A stretch of 64,000 nucleotides of DNA from Paenibacillus tianjinensis. Lineage in GTDB: Bacteria > Bacillota > Bacilli > Paenibacillales > Paenibacillaceae. The position numbers were made by a program, and so were the translations under genes. The notes beneath the pieces were generated by a model. It saw nothing but the letters and a program-made list of their open reading frames with translations. It was not told where the DNA came from and did not search any database. The stretch is from contig NZ_CP070969.1 in assembly GCF_017086365.1 (NCBI RefSeq), positions 3,472,001 through 3,536,000 of the forward strand. Reading direction: 5' to 3'. Position 1 is the first letter of the stretch; every line of letters starts with the position of its first letter. Shown here one piece after another: positions 33,623 through 42,016 of the stretch.

Positions 33623-35209
33623 ATGGAGTTTTTTTGGGAAAATGGGTTTAAACTTAATTACGAGTATGCTCAAGCCAAGCTGCCAGGCCCCGAAACTGAG
33701 ACACTTGTGCTTATTCACGGGATGGGGTTTGACCTCAGATGCTGGGACCGGATCATCCCCTATATGAAGGAAGATTATCATATCCTCAGATATGACTTCA
33801 GAGGACACGGATTAAGCGGGACTGGAGACATTGATCCAGCTATGCTGGCCTCCCTGTACACCGAACATTTGCATGCGCTTGTGCAGCATCTGGAGATTGG
33901 CCAGTTCCATATTCTCTCCCATGGAGCGGGGTGTATTATCGGGCTTTATTTCAGTAAAGCATATCCTGGGATGGTACGCAGCAATGTGTTGATCTCCCTT
34001 CCGCTCTTTAATTCAACCAATACGGCCTACAAATATGCGGATTACCGAAAAGATCTAATGAAGCATCAGTCCATGCGCACCTTAGCCGACCACGTGATAC
34101 CGAATGTGACCCTTTTCCGTCAAGGCAGCCCGGAGATTGACAAGCTGTATGAGGCTTTTTCCAGAGTAACCTTTGATGTCTATGTTGAACTGCTGGATTT
34201 CTTTGCCGGAGCGCACAGCGATATTATGGAAATGTTCAAACAACACACAGGCCCTACCCTGCTGTTGACTGGTGAACGTGACCCCATGTATCCGCCATAC
34301 CTATCCAGCCTGATTGCTTCAGCCAATCCCCATTGCCGTTTTATGACTATTTATAATTCGTCTAATATGTTGTTTTATGACCAGCCTGAGGAAACCTTCA
34401 AACAGATCAAGATGTTCTTCGCCAGTGAATGGAGCCACCGGGCACCTCTGGACCCTTTATTAATGGATTTGCATGCGGATTTCTTGGGAATGGTGGACAC
34501 TGATCAGGAGCAGCAGGTCATTGCCTCCCGTTTAAAGGTCGTCCTGCTGAAGCCATTTCAAGTGTTTGTGGATGATTCGGAGATCCTCAGCGGCTGGGGC
34601 AGAAGAAGCGCCAAGGAGCTGCTCATCTATCTGCTGCTGAATCCTGCCGTAACGAGGGACCAGCTGTGTGAGGACCTGTGGAAAGATATGGAGACGGTCA
34701 AAGCCCGGATTCAGCTCCGGGTCTGCCTGAATCATCTGAAGCAGCTGCTGAACAATGATGAGACGAAGCTCATTTACAGCAGCAACCAGCAAATCTCGCT
34801 GCAGGCTCCGGTGAATTGTGATTTGCTGACGCTGCTGGACCTCACTAAACAAGCGCTTGAGGAGACAAATCCGGAACAGAAAGACAAGCGGATTCAGGAA
34901 ATTTCCCGGCATATCCATGAAGATATGTTCCGCAATCTGAACCAGGAATGGAATTTGAATTTTAGAATGCGCCTGGAAATCCAGCTGAGTACACTGGTGT
35001 TTCATCAGGCGGATAGGCTGGCGGACCAGGGCAATTACACAGGCGCTATCGCCTGCCTGAAATATGTATTATTGTTCAATCCCGAAGATTATGATGCCTA
35101 CGAGCGGATTGCCCATCTCTGTGAGCAGAACAATCAGAAGCATGAGGCTAGAAAATGGCGCGCAAAAGTCGAGCAGCTGCAGCCTGCAAAAGGACAAACC
35201 ATGCTATAG
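33623..35209 (+). CDS. Catalytically dead alpha/beta-hydrolase fused to a SARP/BTAD activator
   Basis: 528 residues from the ATG at 33623, 7 nt after AGGAG. Residues 20-275 are an alpha/beta-hydrolase (LVLIHGMGFDLRCWD, YDFRGHGLSG). The nucleophile elbow, normally GHSxGG, reads SHGAGC, so Ser is replaced by Gly101. The acid D220 (GERDP) stays, but the His position is N248 (NSSNMLFYDQP). Residues about 303-385 are an OmpR-like winged helix (LKPFQVFVDDSEIL, RRSAKELLIYLLL, RDQLCEDLW). Residues 400-528 are a helical BTAD region. It is probably a ligand-sensing transcription activator. Convergent with a ketosynthase gene 15 bp away. Confidence 0.85.
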   Translation: MEFFWENGFKLNYEYAQAKLPGPETETLVLIHGMGFDLRCWDRIIPYMKEDYHILRYDFRGHGLSGTGDIDPAMLASLYTEHLHALVQHLEIGQFHILSHGAGCIIGLYFSKAYPGMVRSNVLISLPLFNSTNTAYKYADYRKDLMKHQSMRTLADHVIPNVTLFRQGSPEIDKLYEAFSRVTFDVYVELLDFFAGAHSDIMEMFKQHTGPTLLLTGERDPMYPPYLSSLIASANPHCRFMTIYNSSNMLFYDQPEETFKQIKMFFASEWSHRAPLDPLLMDLHADFLGMVDTDQEQQVIASRLKVVLLKPFQVFVDDSEILSGWGRRSAKELLIYLLLNPAVTRDQLCEDLWKDMETVKARIQLRVCLNHLKQLLNNDETKLIYSSNQQISLQAPVNCDLLTLLDLTKQALEETNPEQKDKRIQEISRHIHEDMFRNLNQEWNLNFRMRLEIQLSTLVFHQADRLADQGNYTGAIACLKYVLLFNPEDYDAYERIAHLCEQNNQKHEARKWRAKVEQLQPAKGQTML

Positions 35210-35224
35210 AACACGGCTGCACCT

Positions 35225-36418
35225 TTAACTCTTGGTTAAATATACAGCGGCATTATTACCTCCGTAACCATGAGAAGTGATAAGCACTTTTGCGGAGGGT
35301 TTCAACAGGTTCTCCGTAATTAGCGGCAGATGCTCAAACCCCCATTGATCGGTGCGGATTGTACGGGGGACAAACTGATGCTGAAATCCAAGCAGCGAAG
35401 CAATGATCTGCGCCAGTCCGCTTGCGCTAAACGGATGGCCGATCAGTCCTTTGATTGAGGTTAAGGGAACACCGTGCCCAAAGAGATCCCGCGAGACAAG
35501 TTCTTCGATACTGTCATTGGCGGCATACCCCATCGCCTGGCTGTTATAATAATCCGGGATTCTTTGCCCCAGCACTCTGCTCACAGCTTGCTTCATGCTG
35601 CTGCCTGTCCGATCATGCCCATTGATGGATTCAGTGTCATTATTCGTTACTACGGCATCTATATATCCGTAAATAGTTGCCTTACGGGCCAATGCATGTT
35701 CTTCCGTCTCCAGAATCAGGCTTGCCGCTCCTTCCGATAACAGGAAGCCTTTGCTTCTTTTGCTAAAGGGAGAACCTGCATATTCTGTCTGCTGATTAAA
35801 CGGCAGAGCTCTGATCTTGCCGAATCCAAATACGGTTACTTTGTTATTGCTGCTGTCCGCCGCACCGACTATAGCGGTATTGATCTTGCCGTTCTGCAAA
35901 TACATCATTGCATCCTCCACAGCCTCCACTCCGGCGGTGCAGCCCGTGGTCACCGTTTTGGTTATCCCCTTCAAGTGAAAAAAACTGGAGACCGAAGCAG
36001 CGAGACTATGATAATGCACCAGTCCGCAGCAATAGACCGGCATATCTCTGAAATGATCTGCCGATGAAATCCGGACCATTTCTTCCAGCGGCGTGGTTCC
36101 TCCCATTGTTGTCCCCATAAATATACCAGTTGAAGTCCCGTTGTCCTCCAAATCCAGATCTGCCATCTCAAGTGCTTCCGAGGTTGTACTGATAGCCAGT
36201 TTGGCGATCCTGGGTAATGCCCTGTAGTCCCTGCCCTCCAGTTCTCCAAGTCCCTTTACAATCTCGCCGATCAGTAAATCCTCCCGGTTTGGGGTAATTT
36301 CGTTTCTTAATGAAAACTTATACTCTCCGCTGATCAGATGATGAAGCAATTCTTCGTTATTCTCGCCATTCGGAACCTTCACTCCGAAACCGGTAATCAC
36401 TATACGCTTGCTCATCAT
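35225..36418 (-). CDS. Stand-alone beta-ketoacyl synthase with an altered active site
   Basis: About 397 residues from the ATG at 36418 (four ATG/ATA codons in a row; this one has AAAAGG 6 nt before it). FabF-like fold. The nucleophile is C160 (TVTTGCTAGVEA). The second His is H328 (SIKGLIGHPFSASG) with K323. At the first His, where FabF reads AHGTSTPLND, this protein reads SQAMGYAAND, so the residue is Q294. No acyl carrier protein, acyltransferase or reductase is nearby. It may be an inactive or specialised condensing enzyme rather than a fatty-acid housekeeping KAS. Confidence 0.85.
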   Translation of the reverse strand: MMSKRIVITGFGVKVPNGENNEELLHHLISGEYKFSLRNEITPNREDLLIGEIVKGLGELEGRDYRALPRIAKLAISTTSEALEMADLDLEDNGTSTGIFMGTTMGGTTPLEEMVRISSADHFRDMPVYCCGLVHYHSLAASVSSFFHLKGITKTVTTGCTAGVEAVEDAMMYLQNGKINTAIVGAADSSNNKVTVFGFGKIRALPFNQQTEYAGSPFSKRSKGFLLSEGAASLILETEEHALARKATIYGYIDAVVTNNDTESINGHDRTGSSMKQAVSRVLGQRIPDYYNSQAMGYAANDSIEELVSRDLFGHGVPLTSIKGLIGHPFSASGLAQIIASLLGFQHQFVPRTIRTDQWGFEHLPLITENLLKPSAKVLITSHGYGGNNAAVYLTKS

Positions 36419-36451
36419 TATCATCCTTTTCGTTTTAATTATTTAGATGAC

Positions 36452-36528
36452 ACAAAGAGGCTTCCCCCTGCATGCGTGTTTTGGCTTCAGCTTGCCAAAA
36501 CTCACCACTTGGTGAAAGCCCTCTTTGT
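36452..36528. other. Compact three-stem structured segment upstream of the ketosynthase
   Basis: Outer stem ACAAAGAGGCTT (36452-36463) with AAGCC-C-TCTTTGT (36516-36528). Inside lie GTTTTGGC/GCCAAAAC (36478-36501, 8-nt loop) and TCACC/GGTGA (36502-36515, 4-nt loop). TTTAGATGA flanks it as a direct repeat at 36442-36450 and 36549-36557. No T-run follows, so it is not a plain terminator. It could be a 5' leader RNA of the ketosynthase or a small inserted element. Strand is undecided. Confidence 0.5.
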
Positions 36529-36565
36529 AAGAAAGTATAGTTATTAGCTTTAGATGAAATTTGAC

Positions 36566-37660
36566 TTAGCTCAACGTCCGGGTTGCCTCTGAGGTAAACG
36601 GAATAATCTCATCTGTCCGTCCGCTCTGCACTTTGGCCGGCCAGGCAGGATCGCTGATCAGTGCTCTGCCCACAGCAACCAGATCGAATTCCGCCTTTTC
36701 CAGTCTTTCTAGCAGACGGTCAATGTTATCTTCCTCATTCTGTTCGGTCACTCTACCCGTAAATTCACTGTTCAGTCCCACTGACCCTACAGTAATTGTT
36801 GGCTTGCCGGTAATTTTCTTGGTCCAGCCGGCCAGATTCAGCTCGGAGCCTTCAAATTCCGGCAGCCAGAAGCGGCGGGTAGAGCAGTGGAAAATATCAA
36901 CGCCGGCATTGCTGAGCGGCGTAAGGAACCGGGCCAGCTCTTCAGGAGTCTGGGCCAGCTTGGCCGAATAATCTCCGCTCTTCCACTGCGAGAAGCGCAG
37001 CACAATCGGGAAATCGGGGCCGACTGCTCGGCGGCAGGCGTCAATGACCTCGACGGCAAAGGTAGTCCGGGCTTCCAGATCACCGCCGTACTCATCGGTA
37101 CGCTTATTGGTTTTCTCCCAGAAGAACTGGTCGATTAGATAACCATGGGCACCATGCAGCTCAATTCCATCGAAGCCAATCCTTTTGGCATCCGCCGCAG
37201 CCTGGGCAAACGCAGCAACAATCCCGTCAATTTCCTGCTGTGTCATCGGCTCTGTCACCTGTTCACCGGCCAGGTTCAGCCCGGATGGGCCAATCGGCAG
37301 CGCTTCAGCGTTCGGGAGCTCCCCAATGGAGCGGGCCATGCCGACATGCCAGAGCTGCGGAATGATTTTGCCGCCGGCTGCATGTACTTCTGCCACCACA
37401 TTCGCCCAACCTGCAAGAGCAGCTTCACCATGAAAATTCGGAATGTTCTGATGGCTGACTGCCGAAGGATGGTTGATAGCTGTCCCTTCGGTGATGATCA
37501 GTCCCACCCCACCCTCCGCACGTCTGCGGTAATAAGCGGCTACATCACTACCCGGTACCCCATCCGGTGAAAAGACGCGGGTCATCGGGGCCATAACAAT
37601 TCTATTGGCGAGCGAAAGTGAGCCTGCCTGAAAGGGAGTAAACAATAAATCTGTATTCAT
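36566..37660 (-). CDS. Old-yellow-enzyme family NADH:flavin oxidoreductase
   Basis: 364 residues. FMN-barrel motifs: NRIVMAPMTRVF, QLWHVGMARS, GIELHGAHGYLIDQFFWEKTNKRTDEYGG split over 172-200, and GRALISDPAW near the C-terminus. The active-site pair His/His within HGAHGYL is conserved. Such enzymes reduce activated alkenes with NAD(P)H; the natural substrate is usually unknown. Single gene between the structured segment and the rhamnose region. Confidence 0.9.
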   Translation of the reverse strand: MNTDLLFTPFQAGSLSLANRIVMAPMTRVFSPDGVPGSDVAAYYRRRAEGGVGLIITEGTAINHPSAVSHQNIPNFHGEAALAGWANVVAEVHAAGGKIIPQLWHVGMARSIGELPNAEALPIGPSGLNLAGEQVTEPMTQQEIDGIVAAFAQAAADAKRIGFDGIELHGAHGYLIDQFFWEKTNKRTDEYGGDLEARTTFAVEVIDACRRAVGPDFPIVLRFSQWKSGDYSAKLAQTPEELARFLTPLSNAGVDIFHCSTRRFWLPEFEGSELNLAGWTKKITGKPTITVGSVGLNSEFTGRVTEQNEEDNIDRLLERLEKAEFDLVAVGRALISDPAWPAKVQSGRTDEIIPFTSEATRTLS

Positions 37661-37774
37661 GTCGCACCTCCATTAAATAATATAATTACTTTAAGTAAGC
37701 ATATTATGACGCTTATCAGGAACAAAAGCAAATTGGAGGTACCGCAGGTTCCAACGCAGTTCAATAACCTCGAA

Positions 37775-37810
37775 AACCGGACAACGCAGTTGAACTGCCG
37801 ACGTCCGGTT
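37775..37810 (-). terminator. Terminator at the end of the rhamnose operon
   Basis: AACCGGAC pairs with GTCCGGTT, with an inner GCAGTT/AACTGC stem. On the minus strand TTTT follows. A smaller hairpin, GGTT/AACC (37748-37769), lies next to it and shares the AACGCAGTT core. Confidence 0.6.
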
Positions 37811-37844
37811 CTCATTCCAAAGCTATATAATTGAAGAAAAAATT

Positions 37845-38690
37845 CTACAAATCGAGGATGCCCGCTTTTGGTGTTACACGGAACGCAGCAGCCAGATCGG
37901 CCAGCTGACGGTCGGTAATCTTCTGTTTGATCTCTCTGCCGCCAATTAAATTGTAGACAATCGCCGCTTTTTCAATCGTTTCTACAAGGCCAAAGGTGGC
38001 ATCCATAGTGGCACCCGTAACGAAGATTCCGTGCTGCGGCCAGACAACCACGCGGTAGTCCTTCATCTTGTCGGCTGTGGCACGGCCGATTTCACTGCTT
38101 CCCGGAACAATCCAAGGAATAACGCCAATCCCGTCAGGGAATACAACCAGGCATTCCGTACACATTTCCCAAAGGGTTTTGGTGAATTTCAATTCATCCA
38201 GATCATGGGTAAACGTCATGGCGATTACATTGGTTGCATGGGTATGCAGCACAATGCGGTGCGTCGGATCAACCTTCAAACGTTCGATGTGGCTCATGAA
38301 ATGGGAAGCCAGCTCACTTGTCGGCACAGCACCGTTGCGCAGTCCCCACAGTACTTCAACGCTCTCTCCGCTCTCCGATACACGCAGTACCCCAAGGTTC
38401 GCTTCCGGATCTTTAATCACATTGCGGAAATATTTACCGGAGCCAGTAACGATAAAGTATTTGCCGGCCAGCTCAGTAACCGGGAAGGTAAGCTGAATCG
38501 TACGCAGTGACTCGCGGATATTGATATATTTGGCAACTTCCTCTTCGTCCAGCAGATAGCTGATGTTGCCGCCGTTCAACTCATCCCAGCCCAGAGACCA
38601 CATATGGTGGGTAATTTCCGACATCTCCTGAATAAAAGGGGCTTCGGTACCGGCAATATAGCCTTTGGATTCAATCACAGACGTGCTCAT
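37845..38690 (-). CDS. rhaD: L-rhamnulose-1-phosphate aldolase
   Basis: 281 residues from the ATG at 38690, 9 nt after AAGGAG; a longer frame from 38714 starts inside that ribosome binding site. Class II aldolase fold: [27 protein letters not shown], and zinc ligands in [10 protein letters not shown] and [10 protein letters not shown]. It splits rhamnulose 1-phosphate into dihydroxyacetone phosphate and L-lactaldehyde. Last gene of the operon after rhaA, with a 235-bp gap that contains a structured repeat. Confidence 0.92.
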   Translation of the reverse strand: MSTSVIESKGYIAGTEAPFIQEMSEITHHMWSLGWDELNGGNISYLLDEEEVAKYINIRESLRTIQLTFPVTELAGKYFIVTGSGKYFRNVIKDPEANLGVLRVSESGESVEVLWGLRNGAVPTSELASHFMSHIERLKVDPTHRIVLHTHATNVIAMTFTHDLDELKFTKTLWEMCTECLVVFPDGIGVIPWIVPGSSEIGRATADKMKDYRVVVWPQHGIFVTGATMDATFGLVETIEKAAIVYNLIGGREIKQKITDRQLADLAAAFRVTPKAGILDL

Positions 38691-38748
38691 ATGTTTTCTC
38701 TCCTTTAGAAGCATGATTTTTCATATTGGGTTTAGCCGTGACTACAGA

Positions 38749-38875
38749 GAATGTTTGGACTTCCGGCCGCTGTTAGGTTTGGATTTCCCGATTTAACCGC
38801 TGTTCGCGGTAGAAATCCAAACCTAAAGGCAGACGCATTCGCTCCTACAGTTCCGAAATTCCCCTTTGCAACTCT
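38749..38875. repeat. Structured intergenic repeat, copy A
   Basis: Starts GAATGTTTGGACTTCCGGCC. A 13-bp stem pairs AGGTTTGGATTTC (38775-38787) with GAAATCCAAACCT (38812-38824). It encloses ACCGC-TGTTC-GCGGT (38796-38810). A conserved tail follows (CGCTCC, CAGTTCCGAAATTCCCC). Copy B at 40307 has the same layout with a different outer stem. Confidence 0.75.
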
Positions 38876-38925
38876 TCCCTTTATGATTATTTTTAGTTCA
38901 ACTTCTATTACGTTAAAAGAACACC

Positions 38926-40182
38926 TTATCTTGCCGACAGTACTTCCTGCTCATAAGCCTTCACATCAGCCAGCCAGCCTTCGCGTACCGGTGTGTTCTG
39001 TGAAGCACAATAGTAATCCCAGACCGCTCCAAACGGATAGGATTTGAATTCCTCGACAAGTGCAAGGCGTGAAGTATAGTCTCCGGCCAGTTCAATCGCT
39101 TTAAGTTCAGCAATTGGCTCCAGCATGGCACGCAGCAGCGCCTTGATGGTGTTACGTGTGCCGATTACCCAGGCTGCGATATGATTGATGCTGCCGTCGA
39201 AGAAGTCCAGTCCGATATTCGTGCGCGGCAGCAGGTCTCCGCGGACCAGCTCACGGGCGATTTCCAGCAGCTCATCATCCATCGTAACAACATGGTCGCT
39301 GTCCCAGCGGACCGGTCTGCTGACATGCAGGAGCAATTGTTCGCTGAACATCAGGATCGAAGATAGCTTGTTAGAGATCACTTCGGTCGGATGGAAATGC
39401 CCGGCATCGAGACAGATCGCTTTTCCGCGGGTCAGCCCGTAGCCCATATAAAATTCATGCGATCCGACAACATAGCTCTCAGAGCCGATGCCGAACAGCT
39501 TGCTTTCCACTGCATCGATATTGTACTGCGGGTCAATGACTTCGCTGAACACTTCATCCAGCGAATCCTTGAGGCGTGCGCGCGGCGCCAGACGGTCGAC
39601 CGGCGTATCCTTATAACCGTCCGGTACCCAAAAGTTAGTCACACAAGGCTGTCCCAGCTCACGGCCGAAGTATTCGGCGATTTTGCGGGAAGCTTTGCAG
39701 TGCTTGATCCAGAAGCTGCGGATTTCTTCGTCCGCATGGCTTAAGGTGAAACCGTCAGCAGCTTTGGGATGGGAGAAGCAGGTCGGGTTAAAATCAAGCC
39801 CCAGTCCCTGTCCCTTTGCCCAGTCCACCCATGGTGCAAAGTGACGCGGCTCCAGCTCATCCAGATCCACCTTCTCGTCGGTGTCCGCATAGATTGCATG
39901 CAGGTTCACTTTGTGTTTGCCCGGGATCAGCGACAAGGCCTTTTCTAAATCCTGGCGCAGCTCATCCGGCGTGCCGGCGCGGCCGGGGTAACTGCCGGTT
40001 ACGGCGATACCGCCGCTCAGTTCCTTGTCTTTGAACAGAAACCCGCGGACATCATCGCCCTGCCAGCAGTGTAGGGAAATCTTAATTTGCGCGAGCTTTT
40101 CCAATACCTCGTCTACGTTAATACCGTGCGCGGCATAAAGCTTCTTCGCTTCGTTATAACTGTTAATGATGCTCTGATCCAT
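38926..40182 (-). CDS. rhaA: L-rhamnose isomerase
   Basis: 418 residues, full length for the family. Motifs [56 protein letters not shown] and [17 protein letters not shown] hold the metal and substrate residues. Converts L-rhamnose to L-rhamnulose. TAGGAGG precedes the ATG. Second-last gene of the operon, separated from rhaB by 328 bp that contain a direct repeat and a structured repeat. Confidence 0.95.
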   Translation of the reverse strand: MDQSIINSYNEAKKLYAAHGINVDEVLEKLAQIKISLHCWQGDDVRGFLFKDKELSGGIAVTGSYPGRAGTPDELRQDLEKALSLIPGKHKVNLHAIYADTDEKVDLDELEPRHFAPWVDWAKGQGLGLDFNPTCFSHPKAADGFTLSHADEEIRSFWIKHCKASRKIAEYFGRELGQPCVTNFWVPDGYKDTPVDRLAPRARLKDSLDEVFSEVIDPQYNIDAVESKLFGIGSESYVVGSHEFYMGYGLTRGKAICLDAGHFHPTEVISNKLSSILMFSEQLLLHVSRPVRWDSDHVVTMDDELLEIARELVRGDLLPRTNIGLDFFDGSINHIAAWVIGTRNTIKALLRAMLEPIAELKAIELAGDYTSRLALVEEFKSYPFGAVWDYYCASQNTPVREGWLADVKAYEQEVLSAR

Positions 40183-40200
40183 GATGGGGTCCTCCTAAAA

Positions 40201-40286
40201 GTTTTGTGAGCATCTGCTCCATCTGAGTTACTTCGTACAAAACTGGCTTCGAAAGCATATGCTTCGTTTTGTGAGCATCTGCTCCA
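40201..40286. repeat. Short direct repeat pair
   Basis: A 21-bp sequence beginning GTTTTGTGAGCATCTGC occurs at 40201-40221 and 40266-40286, 65 bp apart. It lies just left of structured repeat copy B. No similar unit was seen at copy A. Confidence 0.8.
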
Positions 40287-40306
40287 ATCCAGTCACAACT
40301 GCGGTG

Positions 40307-40462
40307 AATGTTTGGACTTCCGGCCGCTGTTGTCTACAGATTTCTTGATCTATACCGCCGTTAGCGGTTGAAATCTGTAGACTGCTTATACTTCCGAAGT
40401 GAGCTTTCCTACGAAAAGCTTTCAGGCGGACGCTACCGCACCTCCAGTTCCAAAATCCCCTC
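40307..40462. repeat. Structured intergenic repeat, copy B
   Basis: Starts GAATGTTTGGACTTCCGGCC like copy A. The 13-bp stem pairs GTCTACAGATTTC (40332-40344) with GAAATCTGTAGAC (40370-40382). It encloses ACCGC-CGTTA-GCGGT (40354-40368). The tail CAGTTCCAAAATCCCC is shared. The outer seven base pairs differ from copy A but stay fully paired. Confidence 0.75.
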
Positions 40463-40510
40463 CGTTACGACTTTCCTACTTCTCATTTATCAAGTTAATT
40501 AGATAAGAAA

Positions 40511-41983
40511 CTATTTACCGCCCTTAACAGCGTCTGCGTGCAGCTTTTCCCAACGGACGAGCAGTTCATCCAGTTCCGGGAGCGGGCGCGGGGTGTATGA
40601 CTTAATCTCGAATGACTGTCCTATAATGCCCCGGGCTTCATGAATGTCTGCAACAGAACCTGTTTGAATCATCTGCACCGCAAGATTGCCGAGCGCAGTG
40701 GATTCAACCGGACCGGCCAGCACCTCTCTGCCGATGATGTCAGCAGTCAGCTGGCACAACAAGATATTGTTCGCTCCACCCCCGACGATTTGCAGCACCT
40801 CGACCGGTCTGCCGGTCAGTTGCTCCAGCTCCTCCAGATAACTACGGTAAGAAAGCGCCAGACTGTCAAAAATACAGCGGGCAAGCTCGCCCGGAGTCTG
40901 CGGAACAGGCTGGCCGCTCCCGGCACATGCCTGGCGGATCTCTTCAATCATGTTGTCCGGGTTCAGGAACCGCGGATCATTGCACGGAATCAGGCTGCGG
41001 AAGCCTTCTGCTGCTCCGGCAAGCTCAGCCAGTTCGCCGAAGCTATACCGCTCCCCGTCCAGTCTGCGGACTTCCTGAATCAGCCACAGTCCCATAATGT
41101 TCTTCAGGAAACGGTACGTTCCATAAGCGCCCCACTCATTGGTGTAGTTAGCTTCCTTCGCAGCCGGAGTATTGATCGGCCGCTCCAGCTCTACACCAAG
41201 CAGTGACCAGGTGCCACTGCTGATGTAGGCGGAGGAACGTCCATTTGGCACAGGGACACCCAGTACTGCAGAGGCTGTGTCATGTGTTGCTGCACAGATC
41301 AGTTCACATTCCGGCAGATCGTACTGCTCCATAAGTGTATCGCTAATTGTGCCTAGAACCTCACCCGGTTCGGTAAGAGCTGCGAACTGTTCTCTTTTTA
41401 AATGAAGCAGAGCCAGCAGGTCCGCATCAAATTCACGTTCATCCAGATTGAGCAGTTGTGTCGTAGAAGCATTGGTTACTTCGATAATTTTGCGCCCGCA
41501 TAATCTATAGTAGAGATAATCCGGCACAAGCAGAATCTGGTCGGCTGCAGCCAGCTCCTCACGGCTATGGGCATACAGCTGATATAACGTATTAAAGGTT
41601 AATTGCTGGATTCCGGTTTTGGCATACACCGTTTCAGGAGAAATCAGCTTCGCCACTTCCTCCACTACACCGTCCGTACGGCGGTCTCGGTAAGCATACA
41701 CCTCCTGCATCCGGTTTCCCTCCGCATCCAGCAGCACATAATCTACGGCCCAGGTATCGATACCGAGTGTACATTTGGTGATGCCGGCAGCTTTTGCCTT
41801 TTGCAGGCCGAGCAGAATTTCCCCGAATAAATAATCGATATCCCAGTAGCAGGAGCCGTCTCGTTCGGTAAAGCCGTTGCCGAAACGGTGAATTTCCTCC
41901 AGCGAGAGACTTCCGTCCGCTAGTGTTCCGAGCACAAGCCGCCCGCTGGAGGCACCGATATCGACGGCAATATGATAGTTCAT
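40511..41983 (-). CDS. rhaB: Rhamnulokinase
   Basis: 490 residues of the FGGY kinase family. The phosphate-binding N-terminus is AVDIGASSGRLVLG. Further motifs: GIDTWAVDYVLLD, ATHDTASAVLGVP, SSGTWSLLGVE and the ATP motif QIVGGGANNILLCQLTADI. Phosphorylates L-rhamnulose. AAGGAAGGAG precedes the ATG. Follows the alcohol dehydrogenase gene by 33 nt. Confidence 0.94.
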   Translation of the reverse strand: MNYHIAVDIGASSGRLVLGTLADGSLSLEEIHRFGNGFTERDGSCYWDIDYLFGEILLGLQKAKAAGITKCTLGIDTWAVDYVLLDAEGNRMQEVYAYRDRRTDGVVEEVAKLISPETVYAKTGIQQLTFNTLYQLYAHSREELAAADQILLVPDYLYYRLCGRKIIEVTNASTTQLLNLDEREFDADLLALLHLKREQFAALTEPGEVLGTISDTLMEQYDLPECELICAATHDTASAVLGVPVPNGRSSAYISSGTWSLLGVELERPINTPAAKEANYTNEWGAYGTYRFLKNIMGLWLIQEVRRLDGERYSFGELAELAGAAEGFRSLIPCNDPRFLNPDNMIEEIRQACAGSGQPVPQTPGELARCIFDSLALSYRSYLEELEQLTGRPVEVLQIVGGGANNILLCQLTADIIGREVLAGPVESTALGNLAVQMIQTGSVADIHEARGIIGQSFEIKSYTPRPLPELDELLVRWEKLHADAVKGGK

Positions 41984-42016
41984 AGGGAAGCTCCTTCCTT
42001 CAGAGTAATGGGGCGG

